This document shows positions 42,191 through 51,164 of a DNA stretch of 64,000 bases, piece by piece. Source of the stretch: JANXXV01 sp038230275. GTDB lineage: Bacteria > Acidobacteriota > Terriglobia > Bryobacterales > Bryobacteraceae. A program made the position numbers and the translations under genes. Under the pieces are notes generated by a model that was not told where the DNA came from, ran no database searches, and worked only from the letters and a program-made list of their open reading frames with translations. The stretch's first letter is position 1. Each line of letters begins with the position of its first letter. The DNA lies in the NCBI GenBank assembly GCA_038230275.1, contig JBBRNO010000012.1, forward strand, positions 1 through 64,000, read 5' to 3'.

Positions 42191-45100
42191 CTATCGCTTG
42201 CGCACCTCCAACTGCACCGGGCGCGCCACCGAACTCACTTCCGGGTCGTAGTATTCGTACACTCTCGACTGAAACGTTTTCGCCCGCACGGGATACTTCG
42301 CGCGCAGACGATACCGCAGCTTGATCGTCTCGCCGCCCCCCACTGAATCGAAGTAAAGAATCGCCTGCGTCGCCGTCATGCTGAATTTTTCCAGCCGCCC
42401 GCCTTTGCGCCCGGCCGTCTTCTCCACAAAGGCCTGCAAGTCTTCGCTCAGCAGGTCGAAACCTGGAGGAATTCCCAAGTCCACCATCACCATGTTGGCG
42501 ATCTTGCGCATGTTGTTCCGCACAACCGCCGTAGCGGTGGCCACGTCGTCCTGAGCCAGCTGCGTGCGGTCGTACGTCACCTGAATGTCTAGCGGTTCGT
42601 TCGCCGGCTTCTCGTTCCACGGCAGGAAGTAACGGCCCACCACCTGATAAGCCAGACCGCCCTTGCCATGGAAGCGGATACTCACTCGATTGGCGCTCTT
42701 GGCATCAATTCCCTTGAGCACGAATTGGTGCAGCAGATCGTTATTCTCCGCCGTCAGCGTAAGCCGCTCAACCGGCCTGCCATTCAGCGAAATCTCCAGA
42801 TCGCCGCGAACGTCCGCCGCGCCCTTGCCGCTGGCCAGCAGCAGCGCACGCAGCGCCATGATGGTGGCCTGCGTGGTGCCCCAAGTGCCAGAGGCGTCTT
42901 TCTTCGCCGCAATGTATGTCAAGGCCTTGCCCGCCACGGCCGATGCTTCCCCCCATTTCAGCAGCGCCTGCACAGCCAGCCCGGTGGTCTCCACGCTGGC
43001 GCTGGTGCCGGTAGCGTAAACGGCGGTTTCTTCCGCCGTCCACCACACCTGCTCGTCTTTCGCGCTGCGTGCATCCAGTAACAGCTTCATCGCCTGTCCC
43101 GTAAAAGCGCGGTCCTTGGCGTAGTCCACGGCGAAGTTAGCCAGCACCGCCAGCGTGTAGTTGTCCAACTTCTTATCCATGTGCGTGCCGATGAACTGCC
43201 GCGCCTTCTCCACCGCCGTTCCCTGGTAGCCCGTAGTCCTCAGCGACCACGCAATGTAGGCGGTGATGCGCAGCACATCGGAGTTGTAGCGGTTCGTGGC
43301 GCCTTCATTGATGAAAGAGGTATCGGGCTTCCAGCTTCCATCGGCCTGCTGTTGTCCGGCCAGCCATTGCTGCGTGCGCAGAATCACGTTCCGGTCCACT
43401 TCATACACCTTCGACATGTCATGGAATTCCATCAGCCCGTACGCAGTCAGAATCTTATTCGCGGGCGCGCTGCCAAACCAGGAAAAGCCTCCGCCGGGAA
43501 CCTCGAACGTCAGCAGCCGCTGATACCCGTTCGCAATGTAGCCTTCCGCTTTCACGCGCACCTCGGGCGTCGATTTCTTCGTAGTCTTCATATAGTCAAG
43601 CGCCAGCACGTTGGGATACGTACTGGACGAGGTTTGCTCGAAGCACCCGCCCGGCATACGCAGAATGCTGTCCATGCCTTCAATCACCTGGCTCAGCGGG
43701 CCCGGATAGAGTCGCACAAAGAGCTTGCTGGCATCCGGAATAGCCGCCTCTGGAAGATCGAAGTTATGATCCACCGAACTCTCCAATCGTCCGTTGAATA
43801 CCGTGTTCTGCTCGCGGCCGTTAGGAATCACCTCGATTTCCCGCACGATAATATCCGCGCGGCTGGTTCCCATCGCAGCCGACAAGGTCAGCTTGAACTT
43901 ACCAATCCGCTTCGCCTCCAACGTGAATTGCGATCCACCCACGCGGCCGGTCTCCACCGCCAGCGTCTTGTCTGGAACATCCTGCACCAGCGAATACCAG
44001 TTGTCCGGCTGCAACTTCAGGCTGACGTCACCGCGCGAGGGCGAGTAGTTGTAGACGGCAACCGGAATGGCAACGCGGTCACCCTGCGTCAAAGTGATCG
44101 GCAGATCCAGATCGACAAAGAAATCCTGGAACACTTTGATGCTGGAAACGCCGCTGCCCAACGCACCATGGACGGTGGACGCCACCATGGCCATGCGCCA
44201 CGTAGTAATGGAATCGGCCAGCGGAATCGCGATGCTGGCATTGCCGTGCTGGTCCGTGATGATCTCCGGATTGATATAAAGCGCCTCCGGGAAATAGGAC
44301 CGTACCCTCGCCGCCGGCGCCTCGGATGCGTCTTTCTTAAGGGCCGGAGAACCAGTGACGATCATGTTCATCATGCGAAGCATCGGCTGAGGCTCTGCGG
44401 GCGCGGCGGCGGGAAACCCACCAAGGATGCCACCAATCACACCGCCGCCCATGCCAGCCGGAACTCCGCCCGCCACTCCGCCGCGGCGTTCCATGCGCGC
44501 CCCATCTCTCCTGCCGGTGTCAGCCAGCACAACGGACTCAGTGACGGCGCTCACATCCAGAGTTGCAGCCACATTCGCGCGATCCCGCGGTTCCAACGTA
44601 ACGCGCGTCGAGCCGGACCGAAAGCCCGCGGACTCCACCCGCAGCTCGTATTCCCCGGGCGGTAAACCCGCCAGGTTGAACTGTCCGTTCTCACTCGCCT
44701 TAGCTCTGCGCGTGCTCCCCGTGGAAACCTGGCGCGCCGTAATCGTAGCGCCTGCTATCGCCGCGCGCGTTGCATCGAACACGAAGCCCACAATCTCCGA
44801 CCGCCCATTCGCCGGGCCGCGATCATGTTCAATCGCCACATCCATCGCACCCGCGCCCGGCTGACTCGCCGTCCGGCCGGTTCGAACTTCCACGTAGGCG
44901 GCCATCTCGTCTCCGGTGTTGAACCGTTGATCCGGCCCCGCGCTGGTAACGATGTAGTATTTCTTCTGGACATCCCACGGTGCGTGCTCCAAACGGAGAA
45001 CGTTATTCCAGGAATCACGCGCTTCCGGTCCATTCAGCTTGGCCATTACCGCGGTAAGATCGCCGCCGGAATAAGTACGGCTGAGGCTCTGCGCCAGCCG

Positions 45101-47476
45101 CGCCACTTGCGATTGAAACCGCATGTGGTAGCGCCCGTAATATTCTCCCCACTTCGCTTGTGTGGTGATGCGGCCCGCTTCCGTTTCAAATTTGTTCCCG
45201 CTCACCATCTCTGTCGCGGCAAACAGCGCCCGCGCGGCCCGGTCGCGCTGTTCCGCCTGACCCGCCTCCACCGGCTCAACCACATCGGTCATCCCAATAG
45301 AATGAATTTCCACTCTAGGCTTCATCGCCTCTTGCTCCAGATAGAAGAAGACCTTGGCAAATCCCGGCTGCTTCTCCGCCAGTGCGAACACCGCTTCATC
45401 CACCACCTGCAACCCAAGCGCCGCCTGCACGCCTTCCCCGCGGGCGTTGGTCACATGGAATCGGATACGGGCATCGCCGCCCGGCTTGTAGACCGTCGCA
45501 TCCGCCGCGGCCGCAATCTTCAGTTCACCGGCAGGCTGCACGAATACCAATCGATGGTCGCTTACCGGACGCGCGTCCCGGCCAAAAAGATAGGCGTTGA
45601 AATCAAGCGTGCCCGCCATCTCCGGCGTTGCGGTCAGAACAAGCTCCGCCGCGCCGTTGACGATGTCCAGATCGCGCGTCAGCACCGTTTGCCCTTCGCG
45701 AACCACATCCACGTAGGCGCTCCCCTGACTCTTCGTCGAGAAGATTTTCAGCGCGATGCGGTCTCCCGCCCGATACACCGCATGTTCCGTGCGCAGCAGA
45801 ATCTGGTCATCGCCCCCGCGGGTATTCAAGGGCACTGACACCGACGTCCGGTTGCCTTCCGCATCGGATGCCTCAATGGCAAGCGAGGCAGTTCCGGCGC
45901 CGGCCTTCACGCGCACCACGGCAACGCCACCGGCATCGGTGTTCACATTCTGCTCGGCATTTCCCGCAGTGCGCACCTTTACGCTGGCCCGGGCGGGCTG
46001 CCCGTCCGCGTAGGAGGTGAGTAGAAACACCTGGTTCTCCAGATTGGGAATCAGCGTGCCACCTTCGGGAACCGCCGTCACTATCAAAGGCGATTCGCTA
46101 ACGGTTACCGGTTGTCCGCGCGTCTCGGCGTGCGCGGCGGAATCTTTCACCGTCGCCTCCACCAACACGCGGGCCGCACCCTGGTTGAGCGGACGTCCGG
46201 CAAAATAACCGGGCAGCTTGAGATCGAAGTGGTAAGCGCCTTCGTGGTCCGTTTTACCTTGCACCGAACCCGCCTCAAACTGCGCCACATCCATGCCCGT
46301 GGCCTTCACCGTGATCTCTCCGCCCTCCACTGGCTTTCCGAAAAAGTAGCTGGCGCGGACAATTCCCGTAACCCGGTCGCCGGGGCGATAGCCGTGCTTC
46401 GCTTTGCCGGTGAACTCGATGGCCACTTTGAATTTCGGCAGTACATACCGTTCCACGTTCAAAGCGATCTGCGCATTGTTCTGCGCGCCCGCCTCCGCAT
46501 CGCCAATCACCGCGCGAAGGTGATAGGTACCCAGATTCACTTCATCCGCCAATCCAAATTCCGCGGCGGCTATGCCAAACTTGCCGGTCTGCGTTACTTT
46601 CTTGAAAACTTTGTTGCCGCGGGAATCCTCCAGTTCGAATGTCAGCTTGCGGCCCGCCGCCGCCTGATGGTTAGACCGGTCCAATGCCAACGCACGCACA
46701 TGAATCGTCTGCCCCGGCTGGTAAATCGGCTTTTCCGTAGTAAGCAGAATCGATACCTTGTCTTCCAGCCGCACTGGCTGCGTAAGCTCGGTGGAGCCGA
46801 TCGCAGTATCCACAACATAGTGCAGCGAGTAGGCGCCTACCATTCCAACGGGAAAGTGGAAGTCCGCTTCGGCCGTGCCCCGCCGGTTCAGCGCGCCGGA
46901 ATAAAGCACCCGCGGCTTTTGGTTCGGAATAGATAAATCGATGCGTACCGTTCCCGTTCCGGAGATGGACTCATTCCGCGAATCGGTAACAACCACCCGT
47001 ATCGCCGCCGGTCCTCCGCTTAGGTATGCTTGCTGCCCAAGTACGCGAATCACCGGCGTGCGCAGAATTCGAGAAATGGATTCGGTGCCCTGCACTGCCG
47101 GCTCCCGCTGATCGCTGAAGACAAATCGATAGCGCAGCCGGTGCCACACCAGGTCATCGACGGCTGGCGCTTTCGCCAGTCTGACACTCTCCTGCCACAC
47201 GCCACTTCCGTCTCTGGCAGTCACAACATGTTCGGAATGCCCCAAAATATCGTCTTCGGGATTCAGCACTTCCACGGTCAACTGCCCGGTGCCCGAGTGC
47301 GTCGCTTTAAACGGGATGTTCACGCGTAAATCTCCGTGCGAGTAAATGGCGGAGAGTGATTCGCCGTTCGCCGCGCGGGCGCGCTCGGAAGTTTCCATCA
47401 GCATCGCGCAGGTGCCCATTAGCACTGTGGCGAAAAGGAAAAACCAAAGATTCGATATCTTAGTGCGTGCTCTCAT
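42191..47476 (-). CDS. Alpha-2-macroglobulin family protein with inserted CarboxypepD_reg domain
   Basis: A 1761-residue protein. The ATG at 47476 is chosen for its GGAGGT Shine-Dalgarno sequence and for the hydrophobic signal or anchor (ISNLWFFLFATVLMGTCAML). N-terminal macroglobulin domains carry the MG2 text PIYQPGQTIHVRALALD. Near residues 890-990 a carboxypeptidase-regulatory domain is inserted (GFVFDATRAAIAGATITARQ, LAGLPPGEYELRVESAGF), followed by a Gly-rich stretch. The thioester site is GGCFEQTSSSTYPNV near 1277, then the alpha-alpha toroid (GYQRLLTFEVPGGGFSWFG) and a C-terminal receptor-like domain. The family traps proteases covalently in the periplasm or at the surface. No penicillin-binding partner (PbpC) is adjacent. 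Confidence 0.9.
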   Translation of the reverse strand: MRARTKISNLWFFLFATVLMGTCAMLMETSERARAANGESLSAIYSHGDLRVNIPFKATHSGTGQLTVEVLNPEDDILGHSEHVVTARDGSGVWQESVRLAKAPAVDDLVWHRLRYRFVFSDQREPAVQGTESISRILRTPVIRVLGQQAYLSGGPAAIRVVVTDSRNESISGTGTVRIDLSIPNQKPRVLYSGALNRRGTAEADFHFPVGMVGAYSLHYVVDTAIGSTELTQPVRLEDKVSILLTTEKPIYQPGQTIHVRALALDRSNHQAAAGRKLTFELEDSRGNKVFKKVTQTGKFGIAAAEFGLADEVNLGTYHLRAVIGDAEAGAQNNAQIALNVERYVLPKFKVAIEFTGKAKHGYRPGDRVTGIVRASYFFGKPVEGGEITVKATGMDVAQFEAGSVQGKTDHEGAYHFDLKLPGYFAGRPLNQGAARVLVEATVKDSAAHAETRGQPVTVSESPLIVTAVPEGGTLIPNLENQVFLLTSYADGQPARASVKVRTAGNAEQNVNTDAGGVAVVRVKAGAGTASLAIEASDAEGNRTSVSVPLNTRGGDDQILLRTEHAVYRAGDRIALKIFSTKSQGSAYVDVVREGQTVLTRDLDIVNGAAELVLTATPEMAGTLDFNAYLFGRDARPVSDHRLVFVQPAGELKIAAAADATVYKPGGDARIRFHVTNARGEGVQAALGLQVVDEAVFALAEKQPGFAKVFFYLEQEAMKPRVEIHSIGMTDVVEPVEAGQAEQRDRAARALFAATEMVSGNKFETEAGRITTQAKWGEYYGRYHMRFQSQVARLAQSLSRTYSGGDLTAVMAKLNGPEARDSWNNVLRLEHAPWDVQKKYYIVTSAGPDQRFNTGDEMAAYVEVRTGRTASQPGAGAMDVAIEHDRGPANGRSEIVGFVFDATRAAIAGATITARQVSTGSTRRAKASENGQFNLAGLPPGEYELRVESAGFRSGSTRVTLEPRDRANVAATLDVSAVTESVVLADTGRRDGARMERRGGVAGGVPAGMGGGVIGGILGGFPAAAPAEPQPMLRMMNMIVTGSPALKKDASEAPAARVRSYFPEALYINPEIITDQHGNASIAIPLADSITTWRMAMVASTVHGALGSGVSSIKVFQDFFVDLDLPITLTQGDRVAIPVAVYNYSPSRGDVSLKLQPDNWYSLVQDVPDKTLAVETGRVGGSQFTLEAKRIGKFKLTLSAAMGTSRADIIVREIEVIPNGREQNTVFNGRLESSVDHNFDLPEAAIPDASKLFVRLYPGPLSQVIEGMDSILRMPGGCFEQTSSSTYPNVLALDYMKTTKKSTPEVRVKAEGYIANGYQRLLTFEVPGGGFSWFGSAPANKILTAYGLMEFHDMSKVYEVDRNVILRTQQWLAGQQQADGSWKPDTSFINEGATNRYNSDVLRITAYIAWSLRTTGYQGTAVEKARQFIGTHMDKKLDNYTLAVLANFAVDYAKDRAFTGQAMKLLLDARSAKDEQVWWTAEETAVYATGTSASVETTGLAVQALLKWGEASAVAGKALTYIAAKKDASGTWGTTQATIMALRALLLASGKGAADVRGDLEISLNGRPVERLTLTAENNDLLHQFVLKGIDAKSANRVSIRFHGKGGLAYQVVGRYFLPWNEKPANEPLDIQVTYDRTQLAQDDVATATAVVRNNMRKIANMVMVDLGIPPGFDLLSEDLQAFVEKTAGRKGGRLEKFSMTATQAILYFDSVGGGETIKLRYRLRAKYPVRAKTFQSRVYEYYDPEVSSVARPVQLEVRKR

Positions 47477-47481
47477 GTAGC

Positions 47482-47487
47482 ACCTCC
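47482..47487 (-). promoter_or_regulatory. Strong ribosome binding site deciding the macroglobulin start
   Basis: GGAGGT on the minus strand is 5 bases before the ATG at 47476. An in-frame start further upstream would add residues lacking signal-peptide character, so this site fixes the call. Confidence 0.75.
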
Positions 47488-47601
47488 GAAATAGGTTGAC
47501 CTCGCCCGCAGGTTTGGACTGCGAAAGCAATCCAAATGTTCCCGGCGTCGTACGATGTCATTAGGGGATGCCGTCACATGCGGCTTCCTTTCACGGGATG
47601 G

Positions 47602-48378
47602 ATGGTAATGCGAAAAGTAACCGCGCTAGTGCTTTCTGGGGGCGGAATGTTCGGCGCCTACCAGGCCGGCGTCTGGTCCGCGCTTCACGATTCCCTCCAA
47701 CTTGACATGGTGGTGGGCACGTCTATCGGGTCGCTGAACGGCTGGCTGATCGCGGGCGGCTGTTCCGGCCCGGCCCTGGAAAGCAGCTGGCTCAACCTGG
47801 GCGCTAGCCCTCAAGTAGCCTGGCGCTATCCCAGGCGGTTCGCGGATGGCATCATCCACCCTGACCTGCCGGAAGGCTGGATGCAACGCGTTCACCAAAG
47901 CTGTTCTCCGCGAATCCGCTACGCTTTAGTAGCCACTGAAATGCGGACCATGAAGCGAGTCCGCTTTGAATCACCCGGCGTCTCCTGGCAGCATCTGGCG
48001 GCCTCCTGCGCCGTTCCACTTTTCCTTCGCCAACAGACGATTGGCGGTGTGATGTACGGAGACGGAGGCCTCGCCGATCCGCTGCCGCTGATGGATGCCA
48101 TCCAGATGGGCGCAACGCGAATCATTTGCGTGAACGTATTGAAGCACCGTCCGCTGGTGGTTCGTGCCGCGGCGGCAGCCGCCCGGCTATACAGCAGGCA
48201 GCCCGCAATTCCGCATGGCCAGGTAGAGATTGTCGACATTAGCCCTGCCTCCCCGCTCGGTACGGCCATGGATACCGTCTACTGGAGCCTGCGGAATGCC
48301 GAACGCTGGATCGCCATGGGAAAGAGCGATGCTAACAAGTCAAAACATTTAGTTGTAGAATGTTTTGAGCGTGTCTAG
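47602..48378 (+). CDS. Patatin-like phospholipase
   Basis: A protein of about 258 residues with the patatin catalytic dyad: oxyanion-hole motif LSGGGMFGAYQAG at the N-terminus, nucleophile Ser in GTSIGSLNG and Asp in YGDGGLADPLP. It is a lipid acyl hydrolase acting on membrane phospholipids. The frame is open further upstream, but the strand preceding LVLSGGG should start near the N-terminus, so I use the ATG at 47602; the ATG at 47608 is equally possible, and no clear Shine-Dalgarno separates them. It is divergent from the macroglobulin gene. The intact motif set suggests activity. Confidence 0.86.
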   Translation: MVMRKVTALVLSGGGMFGAYQAGVWSALHDSLQLDMVVGTSIGSLNGWLIAGGCSGPALESSWLNLGASPQVAWRYPRRFADGIIHPDLPEGWMQRVHQSCSPRIRYALVATEMRTMKRVRFESPGVSWQHLAASCAVPLFLRQQTIGGVMYGDGGLADPLPLMDAIQMGATRIICVNVLKHRPLVVRAAAAAARLYSRQPAIPHGQVEIVDISPASPLGTAMDTVYWSLRNAERWIAMGKSDANKSKHLVVECFERV

Positions 48379-48408
48379 TCGAATCACATACATCAGGGGG
48401 AGTTTCCG

Positions 48409-48732
48409 ATGGCGGCCTATCGTATTTATCGCATGAAAGACAACGTCCGCCAGCAATTTCGCTGGGCGCCGCACACCATTGGCATCACGGCGGTGAAGCC
48501 GAATGATTACGAATTACTCCACTCGGTGGAAGCCCAGGGCGTCTACGCCGTCTGGATGCAATTGAAGGACACCGGCACGGCGCTTCAAGTTGGCGATATA
48601 TTAGAAGTTGAGGGCGGTGAACTCCGCATCTATAAGTACGTCGGATTTGAAGAAGCACAATGGATCATGCCGGAAGTGAAGAGTGGTTTAGAAGCGGCGC
48701 CTTTAGCGTCAGGCCCGCCTTCTCAGCATTAG
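48409..48732 (+). CDS. Hypothetical protein, 107 residues
   Basis: I do not recognise a family. The sequence is short, soluble and beta-rich in appearance (YRIYRMKDNVRQQFRWAP, GVYAVWMQLKDTG, LQVGDILEVEGGELRIYKYVGFEEAQW), with no signal or membrane segment. A GGGGGAG Shine-Dalgarno sequence sits 7 bases before the ATG. It lies between the patatin gene and the 2H-phosphoesterase gene, all on the plus strand with short spacers, so co-transcription is likely, but no common task is apparent. Confidence 0.7.
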   Translation: MAAYRIYRMKDNVRQQFRWAPHTIGITAVKPNDYELLHSVEAQGVYAVWMQLKDTGTALQVGDILEVEGGELRIYKYVGFEEAQWIMPEVKSGLEAAPLASGPPSQH

Positions 48733-48775
48733 AAGCAGGAAGAGCAGCAGAAATGCCTCGTACGGGGGCGGCACT

Positions 48776-49339
48776 ATGATAATCGATCCAATCGATACGG
48801 ATCGAATCAACCTCTTCGCCTTAGTGAGTTACATTCCCGGCGAACTGGGCGAATTTCTCGACCGTCTAAGAAAAGAACTGGTGTCAGGTTGCAAGCCCCA
48901 CGCCCACGTCACAATTCTGCCCCCGCGCCCAACTACGGCGGATCTCCAGTCCAATCTTCGGACGATCGAAAACCGGCTGGACCGCTTTGGCTCTTTTCAG
49001 GTCGGCTTGACCGGCGTCCAGATTTTTGAGAAGTCCAATGTCATATACGCCGCGTTGAACCAAGGCCAGGCGGAGTTAACCGCAATGCACAATACGTTCG
49101 ACGCTGAAGGTCTGCGCTTCGACGAGAAATTCCCGTATCACCCGCATGTCACCCTGGCGCAGGAATTCGATCCCGCCACCGTGACGGAAGTGCTTGAACT
49201 GGCCACCAGGCGCTGGCAGGAATCGGTCCCGGCACACAAATTCGAGGTGGAATCTCTGACGTTTGTTCAGAACAGAGGCGGAAACAATTGGATCGACTTG
49301 GCGCAGTTCGATCTCACCGCTGTGCGCGTTCGGCGCTAA
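48776..49339 (+). CDS. 2'-5' RNA ligase family protein (2H phosphoesterase)
   Basis: A 187-residue protein with the two His-x-Thr motifs that define the 2H superfamily: HAHVTILPP near residue 42 and HPHVTLAQEF near 122. Members are LigT/ThpR-type cyclic nucleotide phosphodiesterases acting on 2',3'-cyclic phosphates or ADP-ribose 1'',2''-cyclic phosphate. Both motifs are intact, so it should be catalytic. The C-terminal ~50 residues complete the second lobe (FEVESLTFVQNRGGNNW). It ends 3 bases before the convergent DUF420 gene. Confidence 0.85.
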   Translation: MIIDPIDTDRINLFALVSYIPGELGEFLDRLRKELVSGCKPHAHVTILPPRPTTADLQSNLRTIENRLDRFGSFQVGLTGVQIFEKSNVIYAALNQGQAELTAMHNTFDAEGLRFDEKFPYHPHVTLAQEFDPATVTEVLELATRRWQESVPAHKFEVESLTFVQNRGGNNWIDLAQFDLTAVRVRR

Positions 49340-49342
49340 GCG

Positions 49343-49759
49343 CTAAAACCGGTAAAGCATCCAATACACCGCCACGCCCGTTACGCTGACGTAAAGCCAA
49401 ATGGGAAAGGTCCATCGCGCGATGCGCCGGTGCCGGGCGTAGTCTCCCTTCCAGCCCCGAAACAGTGTAACCGAAGCAAGCACGGGAACCGTAGCCGCCA
49501 AAACCACGTGGGTAAACAACAGCACTAGGTAGAAGCTGCGAAACGGCTTGCTCTTCGGGTAAGGCACGGAGCCTACCTGCGCATGGTAAATCAGGTAGCA
49601 GATCAGAAACACAATGGAGACCGCGAACGCGCTCATCATGACGCGCCGGTGCTGTTGTACGCGTTTGCGCCGGATCAGCGTATAGCCCCAAACCAGCAGA
49701 ATCGCGGCAATGGCGTTCAGTGTGGCGTTTACCGCCGGAAGATCGTGAACTGGAATCAA
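49343..49759 (-). CDS. DUF420 membrane protein (cytochrome oxidase cluster)
   Basis: A 138-residue protein with four hydrophobic segments (AIAAILLVWGYTLI, VSIVFLICYLIYH, FYLVLLFTHVVLAATVPVL, IWLYVSVTGVAVYWMLY) and the family motifs HRRVMMSAFAVS and a HVVLA histidine. DUF420 (CtaM/YozB-like) is found with cytochrome oxidase assembly genes and is needed for some haem-copper oxidases. The start overlaps the SCO gene by ATGA, so it belongs to the ctaA-ctaB-SCO run. Confidence 0.85.
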   Translation of the reverse strand: MIPVHDLPAVNATLNAIAAILLVWGYTLIRRKRVQQHRRVMMSAFAVSIVFLICYLIYHAQVGSVPYPKSKPFRSFYLVLLFTHVVLAATVPVLASVTLFRGWKGDYARHRRIARWTFPIWLYVSVTGVAVYWMLYRF

Positions 49760-50313
49760 GCCGCTTCCTTTGTCACTTTTTGGATGTCGTCCAACAGCGT
49801 CGCGATGCTTTCCGCATCGGAAGTTTCGTAATATCCGCGGATGCGGCCCTTGCGGTCGATCAGCACGAACCGCGTACTATGCTCCAGCGCACCGCCCACC
49901 TCGCTGAGATGGAAGGTGTCCCAGCTCAACTTCCGCAAATCGGCTCGCGACCCGGTCAGGAAGTGCCAGTTATTCGGGTCGGCCTGGAAGCGCTTCGCAT
50001 AAGCGGCCATCACCGCCGGCGTATCTCGATCCGGGTCGATGGTGAACGTCACCACCTGCAGATCCGCCCCGCCTTTGGCCTGGGCCATCACCTGTTTCAT
50101 CTGGCTGGTCATTCGCGGACAAGGGCCCAGGCAATTTGTAAAGATGAAGTTCGCCAGCCAGACATGGCCGTTCAGCGTCTGCGCGCTGTGGAAGGGTTGT
50201 CCGGTTTGATCGGTCAGCACGAATTCGGGGACCGAACCGTAAGATGTCAACGGCGCATTGTGGGAGCACGCGGTCAGCAGGACAGCAGCCGCGCAGACCA
50301 GTGCTTTGTTCAC
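49756..50313 (-). CDS. SCO1/SenC family copper chaperone
   Basis: A 185-residue lipoprotein-like SCO protein. The N-terminus MNKALVCAAAVLLTACSHN has a lipobox (LTAC). The copper-binding CxxxC is NFIFTNCLGPCPRMTSQMK and the distal histidine is in LEHSTRFVLIDRKGRI. It delivers copper to the CuA centre of cytochrome c oxidase from the outer face of the inner membrane. The start overlaps the stop of ctaB by 4 bases. Confidence 0.9.
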   Translation of the reverse strand: MNKALVCAAAVLLTACSHNAPLTSYGSVPEFVLTDQTGQPFHSAQTLNGHVWLANFIFTNCLGPCPRMTSQMKQVMAQAKGGADLQVVTFTIDPDRDTPAVMAAYAKRFQADPNNWHFLTGSRADLRKLSWDTFHLSEVGGALEHSTRFVLIDRKGRIRGYYETSDAESIATLLDDIQKVTKEAA

Positions 50314-51164
50314 AGACTGACGCGGTCTGCCATCATCAGGGCGTAGAGCACGGGCAGGTAAACGATGGAGGCCAGCAGCACGCGCCGCGCCTGCGCCCGA
50401 TTGAGTTCGCGCGCCACCAACACGCCCGAATAGAAATAGATGGCGCCCAGAATCAACGCACCCACCAGATAGACATTGCCAGCCATGCCGAGGTATCGCG
50501 GCAACAGGCTGATCGGGATCAACGCAAGCGAGTAGAACAGAATCTGACGCACGGTGGAATCGCCGCTCGGGTCCACCACGGGCAGCATCTTGATGCCGGC
50601 CTTGGAATAGTCGTCTTTATACATCCAGGCAATGGCATAGAAATGCGGAAACTGCCAGAGGAATAAGATGGCGAACAGCGCCCAGCCTTGCGCCGTAAGC
50701 GTTCCATGCGCGGCCGCGAAGCCGATGAGCGGAGGCATCGCGCCCGGAATCGCGCCGATAGTTGTGGAGTGTGGCGTCCGCTGCTTTAGCGGCGTGTAGA
50801 CAAACAGGTAGCTGGCCAGCGTGAACAGCCCCAGCAATCCGGTAAGCACATTCGCTCCCAGGCTCAATTCGACAAATCCAATCACCGACAGTATGATCGC
50901 AAAGATCAAAGCGCGCGTGGGCTGCAGGCGTTCCGCCGGAAGCGGCCGGTTTTGCGTCCGCACCATTTTCTTGTCGGCCTCGCGCTCCCACCACTGGTTC
51001 AGCGCCGCCGTGCCAGAGGCGATGAACGCCGTACCCAGCAGGGTATGCAGCAAAACCATCCAGGTCCAACCGTCCAGCGCACCAAAGAAATATCCCACGC
51101 CCGTGCTCATCAGAATGAGCCAGGTGATGCGTGGTTTAGTCAGCTGAATATAATCGATAAGCAT
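50310..51164 (-). CDS. ctaB: Protoheme IX farnesyltransferase (haem O synthase)
   Basis: A 284-residue UbiA-type prenyltransferase. The start is set at the ATG of MLIDYIQLTKPRITWLIL (51164), which overlaps the ctaA stop as TGATG; the open frame upstream of it lies within ctaA. Catalytic Asp-rich motifs are NQWWEREADKKMVRTQNRPLP near residue 60 and YTPLKQRTPHSTTIGAIPGAMPP. There are about nine hydrophobic helices. It adds a farnesyl group to haem B, giving haem O for CtaA to oxidise to haem A. It is coupled to ctaA upstream and to the SCO gene downstream. Confidence 0.93.
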   Translation of the reverse strand: MLIDYIQLTKPRITWLILMSTGVGYFFGALDGWTWMVLLHTLLGTAFIASGTAALNQWWEREADKKMVRTQNRPLPAERLQPTRALIFAIILSVIGFVELSLGANVLTGLLGLFTLASYLFVYTPLKQRTPHSTTIGAIPGAMPPLIGFAAAHGTLTAQGWALFAILFLWQFPHFYAIAWMYKDDYSKAGIKMLPVVDPSGDSTVRQILFYSLALIPISLLPRYLGMAGNVYLVGALILGAIYFYSGVLVARELNRAQARRVLLASIVYLPVLYALMMADRVSL

